A stretch of 64,000 nt of DNA, taken from contig JAGAJO010000012.1 in the NCBI GenBank assembly GCA_017626015.1, positions 62,001-126,000 of the forward strand, read 5' to 3'. The position numbers and the translations under genes were made by a program. The notes under the pieces were generated by a model, which did no database searches, was not told where the DNA came from, and saw nothing but the letters and a program-made list of their open reading frames with translations. Positions 42,322 to 49,977 of the stretch are shown piece by piece (position 1 is the stretch's first letter; each line of letters opens with the position of its first letter). The stretch is from Ruminococcus sp. Its GTDB lineage: Bacteria; Bacillota; Clostridia; Oscillospirales; Ruminococcaceae.

Positions 42322-44052
42322 TCAGCGTTCCGACTTACTGCGGTCCGCTATGCTGCATATCACGGCAAACAACGAAAAAAGTATCTCGCACACAGCCGCT
42401 GCGGTAAGAATGTTCATAATAGTTTTTCCTGCCTTTGCAGCTCCGGTTTTGGGATTTTCATTGCTGGCGGAGTTCTGCTTGGCCGCTCCCGAAGCATTGT
42501 CTACCGCATTTATTATCTCCTGCGCTTTGGTGGAGTTTTCAGTAGATACGCTTTCCGGACTCTGCTCTGCGGCAGTCGTGACCGTAACGGATCCTTCCGT
42601 TTCGGTTTTCCCGATCTGAACGGACCCTTCCGTCTGCTGGGACTGCTGAGCCTCCCCGACGATCTCTGTCCGGATCTCCTCCGTCGTTATCTCCGATGAG
42701 GAGACAGATGTCACGGCAGATGTATTTTCCGCAGCCGACGTAACGGCAGACGTTTCCGTTTCCGAAACTGAGGGCTGAGTCTCCAAAGGCTGCTGAGCCG
42801 TCTGGGACGTTACTGCTTCTGTGTAAACAGGAGTACCCGCCGGAACAAACTCTATTTCAGTGATGTCCAGCTGCGCATAAGCCTTAAGATAGTAAACCTG
42901 CATATAGATCAGATCACTTGAGATGTTGGGGTCGAGGTTTTCATATGTCCACACACCGTCCGAAACACCGAAGCTTTCATGATACTGAGCGTCCCATTCT
43001 CCGTTTATCATCATTCCCACAGCGCCGCTGATATTTCCGGTGGTGCTGAATTTTACCCTTACATCGTAATTCTGCGAATAATCGGTTATATGATCTGAGA
43101 TCCTGAAGCCGTACTGCAAAGCCTCTTCGCACTGAAAATCATTTTCTCCCTGAGTATAGCTGAAAAGAGGGGCAGATGACGGCTGCACAGTCGTTACGAC
43201 AGGCTGAGCCGACGTTTCGGTCTGCTCCACGGAGGTGGTAACAACAGGCTGAGAGGTCTGTGCAGCTTCGTCAGAAGACGCAGCAGTCGTTTCGTCAGGC
43301 GCTGCTTCGGTTATCACGGAAGTTGTTTCCTCCGCAGAAGAAGAGATCTCCTCCGATGTAGCTTCAGCAGACGTTGTAGTCTCAGCGGTCGTTGTCGTTT
43401 CAGAGGTCGTTGTGGTCTCGGCAGTCGTTGTCGTTTCTGATGTCGTTGTAGTCTGAACAGCTGTTGTAGTTTTGGCAGCAGACTCTGACGATGCCGCTGA
43501 ACCTCCCGCCTTTACCGGGCCGTTTACAACATAAGGAGAATTTTCCGAAGGAGCGGAATAAGCCCCGGTTTCATAACCGTCTTCACTTGCAACTACAAGC
43601 GTTTCGACCTCTATCCAATAATCGATATCTCCCTCGGCGGAATCCTTAACGGTAAAGGACGCCGTTGCAATTGGAGTATCCTCCGTAATGTTTGAACCGT
43701 CCAGGTTCGCACCCACTATCTTCACGGCATCCTCGGCAGCTCCGTAATTTGTTATGACCGAAAACTTTCCGCCCAGATCGAAATCAGTGTCAGTCTCCTC
43801 CTCCGTCGGAATATATACCTCGACCTTGGAAGGATCGTAGTGAAGACTCAGCGTAAATCCCGCCGCTCCCCTGTCATCTGGTGAAAATCCTACGGTCACG
43901 TTTATTCTGTCGCCCGCCCCCGCATTGGTTCTGTCTGCGTTAACAGTTATCTTGTTGACCTCCGCTGCCGATACAGCCGCAGAAACTATTGACGATATCA
44001 TTAAAAACGCCGTAGACAGAGACAGTGCGATCTTATTGACCTTAAGCTTCAT
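42322..44052 (-). CDS. Cohesin-domain surface protein with NPKTG sorting-like signal
   Basis: A 576-residue exported protein. Signal peptide 1-30. Residues ~33-178 form a cohesin-like domain (ITVNADRTNAGAGDRINVTV, GAAGFTLSLHYDPSKVEVYI, DTPIATASFTVKDSAEGDID). A threonine-rich linker follows with repeated TTTTSETTTTAE (~196-235). A beta-sandwich module at ~297-406 (GFRISDHITDYSQNYDVRVK) resembles a carbohydrate-binding fold. A second S/T/E linker precedes NPKTG (533-537), a hydrophobic segment and RSKSER. Cohesins bind dockerins of cellulosome enzymes, so this looks like a single-cohesin anchoring scaffoldin attached by a sortase. GGAGG precedes the ATG; its promoter is at 44229. Dockerin partners are not in this window. 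Confidence 0.82.
   Translation of the reverse strand: MKLKVNKIALSLSTAFLMISSIVSAAVSAAEVNKITVNADRTNAGAGDRINVTVGFSPDDRGAAGFTLSLHYDPSKVEVYIPTEEETDTDFDLGGKFSVITNYGAAEDAVKIVGANLDGSNITEDTPIATASFTVKDSAEGDIDYWIEVETLVVASEDGYETGAYSAPSENSPYVVNGPVKAGGSAASSESAAKTTTAVQTTTTSETTTTAETTTTSETTTTAETTTSAEATSEEISSSAEETTSVITEAAPDETTAASSDEAAQTSQPVVTTSVEQTETSAQPVVTTVQPSSAPLFSYTQGENDFQCEEALQYGFRISDHITDYSQNYDVRVKFSTTGNISGAVGMMINGEWDAQYHESFGVSDGVWTYENLDPNISSDLIYMQVYYLKAYAQLDITEIEFVPAGTPVYTEAVTSQTAQQPLETQPSVSETETSAVTSAAENTSAVTSVSSSEITTEEIRTEIVGEAQQSQQTEGSVQIGKTETEGSVTVTTAAEQSPESVSTENSTKAQEIINAVDNASGAAKQNSASNENPKTGAAKAGKTIMNILTAAAVCEILFSLFAVICSIADRSKSER
43360..43470 (-). repeat. Threonine-linker coding repeat
   Basis: Near-identical ~24-30 bp units encode TTTTSE/TTTTAE in the linker of the cohesin protein. 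Such repeats can expand or contract by slippage. Confidence 0.7.
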
Positions 44053-44650
44053 GACGTTTTTCCTCCTTTGCTTCGTTTATGCTTGTACACCGTACTGTAA
44101 TATCCTGTGCAATAAACCTTCCATCATCTGCAAATTAAAATATTTTACTTTAAATCAGCATATGATTATTGTTGAAATTGTAATTTTTATCATAAAATAT
44201 TACAGCCGCTGTTACCTTTGGTATCTGGATTATATCATACAAAACAGCACCAAGTCAATAGTCAAAACAGCGAATTTACGCCCGTTCTTTTGTAAACATT
44301 GTTATGTAAGGTTTTTCCTGACTACATATATGCTTTTATAAGTCTTGTCATATACAATATGTATTGTAATAATTCTGTAACTATTGGTTACAAAGCCTGC
44401 AAAATTAAATGTAAATTTTTTATTAATATAATTCCTACCACCCGACCCAACAAAAACATATATTCAACAAAATATCCGAACTATAAAAAGTAACTTTTTA
44501 TGTACAGTTACAGCTGTAAAAAAAGGTATCGGCTGCCGTTATACACATGACAGAGTTAAAAATAAGCGGCGGCGTTTCTTCGCAATATATAAAAAAGCAG
44601 GAAAAAGATCCCGCAAAATTGTAAAAAGATAATAAAATTTTTCAAAAGCC
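44053..44650. other. AT-rich intergenic region without a visible gene
   Basis: About 600 bp between the cohesin gene and tRNA-Lys. It contains the cohesin-gene promoter TTGACT-18-TATAAT on the minus strand (44229-44258), giving a ~170-nt leader. The remainder is AT-rich with no convincing ORF, RNA or repeat. Confidence 0.6.
44229..44258 (-). promoter_or_regulatory. Cohesin-gene promoter TTGACT-18-TATAAT
   Basis: -35 at 44253-44258 and -10 at 44229-44234 on the minus strand. Confidence 0.6.
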
Positions 44651-44651
44651 C

Positions 44652-44680
44652 TTGACAATCTCATGGATAATTGGTATAAT
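44652..44680 (+). promoter_or_regulatory. tRNA-Lys promoter TTGACA-17-TATAAT
   Basis: Consensus hexamers at 44652-44657 and 44675-44680, with TGG before the -10, 38 bp ahead of the tRNA. Confidence 0.85.
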
Positions 44681-44717
44681 AATATAGTCGTTGCAGGGTA
44701 TATTCCGCATCGGACAA

Positions 44718-44793
44718 GAGCCATTAGCTCAGTTGGCAGAGCATTTGACTTTTAATCAAAGGGTCTGGAGTTCGAATCTCCAATGGCTCACCA
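44718..44793 (+). tRNA. tRNA-Lys (TTT)
   Basis: A 76-nt cloverleaf with encoded CCA. Acceptor GAGCCAT pairs with ATGGCTC, the D-arm has AGCTCAGTTGGCAGAGC, the anticodon loop CTTTTAA has anticodon TTT, and the T-arm contains GGAGTTCGAATCTCC. A terminator follows. Confidence 0.97.
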
Positions 44794-44796
44794 AAA

Positions 44797-44827
44797 AACG
44801 CTTCCGGACAGACCGGAGGCGTTTTTT
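44797..44827 (+). terminator. tRNA-Lys terminator
   Basis: AACGCTTCCG/CCGGAGGCGTT stem followed by TTTTTT directly after the tRNA. Confidence 0.85.
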
Positions 44828-44893
44828 ATTTCTTATTTAAACATACGGATGACTGCTGCGAATAACGCCTGAAACAGCGTTATCACGGTCAGA

Positions 44894-44922
44894 TTGACAA
44901 TTTTATATGTTTATGATAAAAT
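44894..44922 (+). promoter_or_regulatory. Promoter TTGACA-17-TAAAAT
   Basis: Upstream of the metallophosphoesterase gene; -35 at 44894-44899, -10 at 44917-44922. Confidence 0.7.
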
Positions 44923-44950
44923 GTTATAAAATATTTTTGGAGATGATAAT

Positions 44951-46069
44951 ATGCCGGTAATTATATTCTTACTTGCTGTGCTGGCAGAATCCGTCTACGG
45001 CATAACGGAATATTACAGAACCGCCAGGGCTTTTAAATTCCCACGCACTGCTTTTGCGCTGATACTGATAGCTTTGTTCGGGATCACAGTAATGGGTGCG
45101 CTGCATTACAAGGCTGTTCCAACAGCTTTTCTGCGTGCGGTATGCGTTTTCACAGCGTCCTTTTTTGCGATAGCCTTTCTCTACTCGGGAATACTTTTTA
45201 TAATACGCTATGCCGTATGCAAAATATTTTCTGCCGCCGGCATCGGCGATACTCCGGTCGGAAGATTTCTGTCCCAGCCGAAAAAATACGGTATAGCCGT
45301 ACTGGCGGCTGTATTTATGCTCACGGTCGTTGGATACGTCAATATGGGCATAGTCCGTGAAACTGAGTACGAGGTAAAAATAGACAAGCCGTCTCAAAAC
45401 GATAAGCTTACCGCAGCAGTTATATCCGATACACACGTAGGCGTAGGTTTGTTCAAAAGCCGTCTTGACGACCTCACGGAGCAGGTAAACGCTCTTTCAC
45501 CCGATGTGATATTCCTTGTGGGGGATATAATCGACGAAAACAGCCGTCCCGAGGAAATAGCCGCAATGACCGAAGCATTCAGCGGATTTAAAAGCAGATA
45601 CGGCACCTATTTTGTTTTCGGGAATCACGAAACATATATTTCGGAAGACGTCCGACATTATTTTGAGGACGCAGGCATAACCGTTCTGGAGGACGACGCA
45701 GTGACAATAGCCGGCGATATACAGATCATAGGGCGCAGCGACTCATATTCCTCCGATAAAGAGCTTTCACAGGTCGTCGACGAGGAGGGAACGGATCTGT
45801 CAAAGCCGCTGATAGTCCTTAACCACGAGCCTCTCAGGCTTTCGCAAATGGGCGAACAGGGTGCGGACGTGATATTCTGCGGACACACCCACGGTGAGCA
45901 GTTCCCGTTATCCAAGCCGCTTGTCGCCGCCGCCAACGATATGGTTTACGGAAAGAAGGATTTTTCCGGTGCGCAATGCATAACGACCTCCGGAGCGGCA
46001 GGCTGGGGCTTCCATTTCAAGCTGCCGTCAAAAAGCGAAATACTTAAAGTCGAGTTTACCTTTGACTGA
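44951..46069 (+). CDS. Membrane-anchored metallophosphoesterase
   Basis: A 372-residue protein. About four hydrophobic helices occupy residues 1-135 (VIIFLLAVLAESVYGI; FALILIALFGITVMG; FTASFFAIAFLYSGILFII; YGIAVLAAVFMLTVVGYV), then a calcineurin-like domain. Metal ligands: VISDTHVG, FLVGDIID, FVFGNHE, LNHEP and FCGHTHGEQFP. The family includes YkuE/LpxH-like membrane phosphoesterases; with a C-terminal extracytoplasmic or cytoplasmic enzyme domain the lipid or nucleotide substrate is unclear. GGAGATGATAAT precedes the ATG. Confidence 0.92.
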   Translation: MPVIIFLLAVLAESVYGITEYYRTARAFKFPRTAFALILIALFGITVMGALHYKAVPTAFLRAVCVFTASFFAIAFLYSGILFIIRYAVCKIFSAAGIGDTPVGRFLSQPKKYGIAVLAAVFMLTVVGYVNMGIVRETEYEVKIDKPSQNDKLTAAVISDTHVGVGLFKSRLDDLTEQVNALSPDVIFLVGDIIDENSRPEEIAAMTEAFSGFKSRYGTYFVFGNHETYISEDVRHYFEDAGITVLEDDAVTIAGDIQIIGRSDSYSSDKELSQVVDEEGTDLSKPLIVLNHEPLRLSQMGEQGADVIFCGHTHGEQFPLSKPLVAAANDMVYGKKDFSGAQCITTSGAAGWGFHFKLPSKSEILKVEFTFD

Positions 46070-46100
46070 GCTTCGGCATAATACATACAAAATGAAAAGA

Positions 46101-46126
46101 CCGCCGTCCGTTGATACGGGCGGCGA
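46101..46126 (+). terminator. Terminator after the metallophosphoesterase gene
   Basis: CGCCGTCCGT pairs with ACGGGCGGCG (one G-U) and is followed by ATTCTTT. Confidence 0.7.
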
Positions 46127-46156
46127 TTCTTTATACCGATCTTACATAAGTCTGCG

Positions 46157-46261
46157 TCAGCAGGCTCCCATAAAGATAAGTCCTATAAGGGATATTCCTG
46201 CAACTATACAGCTTGTCAGTCCCATTATGCTGTCAAGCTGATTTTGTGTAAGCTTTTTCAT
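46157..46261 (-). CDS. 34-residue hydrophobic microprotein downstream of the ABC transporter
   Basis: An ATG at 46261 with AAGGAGAGA 9 bp upstream opens a 34-codon frame. The product has a polar start MKKLTQNQLDSIMG and a hydrophobic rest LTSCIVAGISLIGLIFMGAC. The binding site and spacing are better than chance, and it follows the ABC transporter stop by 30 bp on the same strand. It could be a small membrane subunit or regulator of the transporter. The LTQNQLDSIMG part also recalls a bacteriocin/RiPP leader, but only weakly. Expression is unproven. Confidence 0.5.
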   Translation of the reverse strand: MKKLTQNQLDSIMGLTSCIVAGISLIGLIFMGAC

Positions 46262-46291
46262 AAAAATCTCTCCTTCAAACGAGCGCCGGTT

Positions 46292-49200
46292 TTATTCTGT
46301 CCTCAGCGCTATTACCGGATCCTTCTTTGCTGCGACCCTGGACGGGAAAAGACCTGCTATAAGTGTAAGACAAATACTGATTATAACAAGTATCACCGCT
46401 GCGCCTACAGGTATCGCCGCCCTCATGGGAACGTCCGTCAGGTGAGCTATGATAGCGTTGATCGGTATAGTAAGCAAATAGGATATTCCTATACCCAACA
46501 GACCCGCTACAAAGCCGACTATCACAGTCTCCGCATTGAACACTCTGGAAATATCTCTCTTGGATGCGCCGATACTTCTGAGTATTCCGATCTCCTTTGT
46601 CCTTTCCAGTACGGAAATGTATGTTATTATACCTATCATCAGAGAAGATACCACCAGCGAAATAGCTACGAAGGCAATAAGAACATAGCTGATCGCATCT
46701 ATGATCGAGGTCACTGACGACATCATAAGACCAACATAGTCGGTGTATTCTATATCGTCGCCCTCTTCCGCACTATCATTGTATTCATCGATCAGCTCAA
46801 CTATTCTTTCCTTGGAGGCAAAATCTACAGGATAGATGTTTATGGAGCTTGGCTTTGACTCCTGAACATAGCCGAGCCTGGTCATATTGTCATCGTAGGT
46901 AGATTTTGAGGTCTTTGAGCTGTTAGCCTGCTGAGTCGCCTGAGCCTGCTCTGTCATGATCTGCTGCATCAGCTCTATCTGCTCATCGGTAAGGGAAGCG
47001 ATATATTTTTTCTGAGCCTCGGTCATTTGGGAGGAATCCATGCTGCCGCTTGTAAAATCCCCCATGTTTTCCATAGTCATTCCCGAAAGCTGAGTCATTT
47101 CGTCCGTACCGAGAACGCCGTCGTCAGCTATTCCCGTGCCGTCAGACATCTGTGCTGCCAGCGCCGCCATTTGTTCCTCTGTCAGATCCTCGGAAGAGAT
47201 CTCGCCGCTTTGCAGCGCAGCCATAAGCGCAGCGGTATCTTCATCCGACATCTTATTTTCATTGCTGTCCGCCGATTCGCCAGCCATATATGACTCAAGT
47301 GCGGCGGTCTGCTCCTCGGTAAGCGATCCGGGATCCACCTCGCCGCTTTTGATCTTAGCTGCCAGCTCGGTGATATCATCGCCGTTTTCTTTTATCTCCT
47401 CTGAAGCTCCGCCGCTTACAGAGGAGTCATCGCTCTTAGAGCTGTTATCCGCAGTCCCGGTACCTTTCTCTGCATCATCGGAGCTGTCGTCGATCTCGTC
47501 ACTTTCAAATTTCAGTCCCGTGAAAATATCCACGTCAGGATTCTCCTGCTGCTCCTTGACTATCTCGCTGTTTTCGACTTCGCTGATAAGATGGCTCATA
47601 AGCTCGTGTCTGTATCCGATAGCTCCTGTTATTGACGCTGAAGAAGCGTCGTCGTTCGGCTTGACGATACCGGATATCACAAGCTCTGTACCGTTATCGA
47701 CAATCTTTTTCATGTAATCCTCGTCCTCGGACTTATCTACCCAGACGCCGTTCTCCTTTTCAAAGAAATCCGTTGTAGGGATCATTTTGAACTTTATACC
47801 CATAAGCTCGTCATAGGTGTATGACTTCTGCTCGTCATCAATATTTATCTCCTCGCCGGCGATCGCCTTTTTCATAAGCCCCTTAAGCTCCGAGGTATCC
47901 AGAACGCCCAGGGTATACAGATATGCGTCGGCGATCTCATTGTTTTTATTTACTACAAGTACGACCTCGTTATACTCCTCCGGGAATTTTCCTGCGACCA
48001 GATCATACTGGCTCTTGATAAGCTCATCATTGTCTATCATTTCGCTCCATACGTCAGATGTACTGCCCATTGTGGACATAGCCTGGAGCTGGGTATCCGA
48101 ATACATTCCCATATCCTGCAAAAGAGTAGACGGATTGACCTGAACAATGCCGTTTTCAGTATCGGCTCTGTAAACGTTCAATGAGGTGGAATAGCTGTAC
48201 TGAATATCAGACGTCAGCTCCTTAAGCTCCTCGTTGCCGTCAAGGAAGGTTTTGAACTTCTCAAGATTATTTACCTTGGTCTCCTCCATCATGGTATTTA
48301 TCATGCTGCCCATGTGGTTCATTGAATAGATCCTGTCATCGTCATGCTTGGCGGAGTTTTCCGTTTTTTCCGCCATAGTTGTCATTATCTCACCGAAGCT
48401 GGCAGTGGTCTGGGTTATCTGCAAGGGATAGGTGGAAAGAGTATCCGACTGTACCTGATCTATGTAGACCTGCACTCCGTTTGAGATCGAAAGTATAAGT
48501 GCGATACCTATGATTCCTATAGAGCCTGCAAAGGACGTCAGGAGCGTTCTCGCCTTTTTGGTAAGCAGATTATTGCGACTGAGGGAAAGCGCAGTCATAA
48601 AGCTCATAGATGTCTTAAGCTTTTTGCGTTCCTTCTTGGCACGCTTTTTCTCCTGCCTCAGTTCCTGCTTAGTCAGTTCCTTTTCAGGCTTCTTTATAGG
48701 CTCCACCACCGATTTGTCATACGGGTCGGAGTCGTCCACTACCTTTCCGTCCAGCAGCTTGATTATCCTGGAGGAATAACTCATTGCCAGATCGGGGTTG
48801 TGTGTTACCATGATTATCAGCTTATCCTTGGAAATGCTCTTGAGCAGCTCCATGATCTGTACGCTCGTCTCTGTATCCAGCGCACCTGTAGGCTCGTCGG
48901 CAAGCAGGATATCGGGATCGTTTACCAGCGCCCTGGCGATAGCGACTCTCTGCATCTGTCCGCCGGACATCTGATTAGGCTTTTTGTTGAGCTGATCTCC
49001 CAGACCCACCTGAGTAAGGGCGTTGACTGCACGCTGACGCCTTTCTGATTTTGAAACTCCCGACAGCGTAAGGGCAAGCTCTACGTTTGAAAGCACCGTC
49101 TGATGCGGTATGAGATTATAGCTCTGGAACACGAAACCGATAGAATGATTTCTGTAAGAATCCCAGTCTGCGTCCTTGAAATCCTTGGTGGACTTTCCTT

Positions 49201-49393
49201 TGATCCTCAGATCTCCGTCGGTGTACCTGTCAAGACCGCCGATAATATTGAGCAATGTAGTTTTTCCGCAGCCGGACTGTCCCAGTATCGAGACAAACTC
49301 GTTTTCACGGAATTCTATGCTCACTCCCCGGAGGGCTTCGACCTTATTGTCGCCGACAATATAGTCCTTGGTTATGTTTTTTAAACTAAGCAT
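46292..49393 (-). CDS. MacB/FtsX-type ABC transporter, ATPase-permease fusion
   Basis: A 1033-residue protein. Residues 1-~225 are an ATP-binding domain: Walker A LGQSGCGKTTL, signature MSGGQMQRVAIARAL, Walker B ILLADEPTGALD. After a Lys-rich linker (KKRAKKERKKLK), a first membrane helix (GSIGIIGIALILSISNGVQV) leads into a ~550-residue extracytoplasmic region. Then come three helices of the FtsX/MacB permease (YVLIAFVAISLVVSSLMIGI; VGFVAGLLGIGISYLLTI; AVILVIISICLTLIAGLF). The extracytoplasmic part contains imperfect repeats (SGEVDPGSLTEEQTAALESY; SGEISSEDLTEEQMAALAAQ). ATPase and permease are usually separate genes in Firmicutes, so the fusion is notable. It may export lipoproteins/peptides or sense envelope stress. 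Confidence 0.92.
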   Translation of the reverse strand: MLSLKNITKDYIVGDNKVEALRGVSIEFRENEFVSILGQSGCGKTTLLNIIGGLDRYTDGDLRIKGKSTKDFKDADWDSYRNHSIGFVFQSYNLIPHQTVLSNVELALTLSGVSKSERRQRAVNALTQVGLGDQLNKKPNQMSGGQMQRVAIARALVNDPDILLADEPTGALDTETSVQIMELLKSISKDKLIIMVTHNPDLAMSYSSRIIKLLDGKVVDDSDPYDKSVVEPIKKPEKELTKQELRQEKKRAKKERKKLKTSMSFMTALSLSRNNLLTKKARTLLTSFAGSIGIIGIALILSISNGVQVYIDQVQSDTLSTYPLQITQTTASFGEIMTTMAEKTENSAKHDDDRIYSMNHMGSMINTMMEETKVNNLEKFKTFLDGNEELKELTSDIQYSYSTSLNVYRADTENGIVQVNPSTLLQDMGMYSDTQLQAMSTMGSTSDVWSEMIDNDELIKSQYDLVAGKFPEEYNEVVLVVNKNNEIADAYLYTLGVLDTSELKGLMKKAIAGEEINIDDEQKSYTYDELMGIKFKMIPTTDFFEKENGVWVDKSEDEDYMKKIVDNGTELVISGIVKPNDDASSASITGAIGYRHELMSHLISEVENSEIVKEQQENPDVDIFTGLKFESDEIDDSSDDAEKGTGTADNSSKSDDSSVSGGASEEIKENGDDITELAAKIKSGEVDPGSLTEEQTAALESYMAGESADSNENKMSDEDTAALMAALQSGEISSEDLTEEQMAALAAQMSDGTGIADDGVLGTDEMTQLSGMTMENMGDFTSGSMDSSQMTEAQKKYIASLTDEQIELMQQIMTEQAQATQQANSSKTSKSTYDDNMTRLGYVQESKPSSINIYPVDFASKERIVELIDEYNDSAEEGDDIEYTDYVGLMMSSVTSIIDAISYVLIAFVAISLVVSSLMIGIITYISVLERTKEIGILRSIGASKRDISRVFNAETVIVGFVAGLLGIGISYLLTIPINAIIAHLTDVPMRAAIPVGAAVILVIISICLTLIAGLFPSRVAAKKDPVIALRTE

Positions 49394-49495
49394 AATACTC
49401 TCCTTATACGGTATTTTAATGTATTATAATACGCAAATATAAACTCTCTATAAACACGGAGAAAATTTATTTAGCAATTTTTCTGTTGCTCCCCC

Positions 49496-49556
49496 TTGAC
49501 AAATACCCGTAGGGGGTATATAATATATTTAGTTATTAAATACCCCGGCGGGGTAT
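49496..49556 (+). promoter_or_regulatory. csoR-copA promoter with two CsoR-type operators
   Basis: TTGACA (49496-49501), 17 bp, TATAAT (49519-49524). ATACCCGTAGGGGGTAT (49503-49519) fills the spacer, and ATACCCCGGCGGGGTAT (49540-49556, perfect palindrome) lies over the start of the transcript. Both match the G/C-rich TACCC...GGGTA sites of CsoR repressors, so copper-free CsoR would block the polymerase at both points. Confidence 0.9.
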
Positions 49557-49579
49557 ATCATCATGAACGGAGGTATAAA

Positions 49580-49897
49580 ATGAGCAACGCTGAAAACAAT
49601 AATGAGAAATGCTGCTGCCGGCACAAAAACACCCCGAGAAACGAGCAGACCGTAAGATCCCTGCAAAACAGGCTGAGCCGCATAATCGGACAGCTTAACG
49701 GAATAAAGAATATGCTTGACGACAATCGCTACTGCGGCGACATACTTATACAGACCGCCGCAGCAGAAAGCGCTCTCCAGAGCTTCGGGTATCTTATTTT
49801 AAAGGAGCATATGGAGACCTGTGTGACCGAGGAGATACAGAAGGGAAATACAGAAGCGATAGACGAGGCTGTAGAGCTTATAAAAAAGCTTAAATAA
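49580..49897 (+). CDS. csoR: CsoR-family copper-sensing repressor
   Basis: A 105-residue all-helical repressor. The core RSLQNRLSRIIGQLNGIKNM, then DDNRYCGDILIQ, and KEHMETCV supplies the Cys-His-Cys copper site (Cys in RYCGD, His and Cys in EHMETC). The N-terminus adds an unusual CCCRHKN run that could bind extra metal. The start at 49580 has GGAGG 8 bp upstream; an earlier in-frame ATG overlaps the promoter. It is transcribed with copA and controls itself through the operators at 49503-49556. Confidence 0.95.
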   Translation: MSNAENNNEKCCCRHKNTPRNEQTVRSLQNRLSRIIGQLNGIKNMLDDNRYCGDILIQTAAAESALQSFGYLILKEHMETCVTEEIQKGNTEAIDEAVELIKKLK

Positions 49898-49977
49898 CGG
49901 TCGGTATGCGGAATGTATACATATGACCGCCAAAAAACAAACGCTTTAAAATGCAAGTCGGAAAGAGGTTTTACAAT

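Noticed and set aside
43360..43470. CRISPR-like array of short repeats
   Set aside because: The repeats are contiguous codons of a Thr-rich linker with no spacers.
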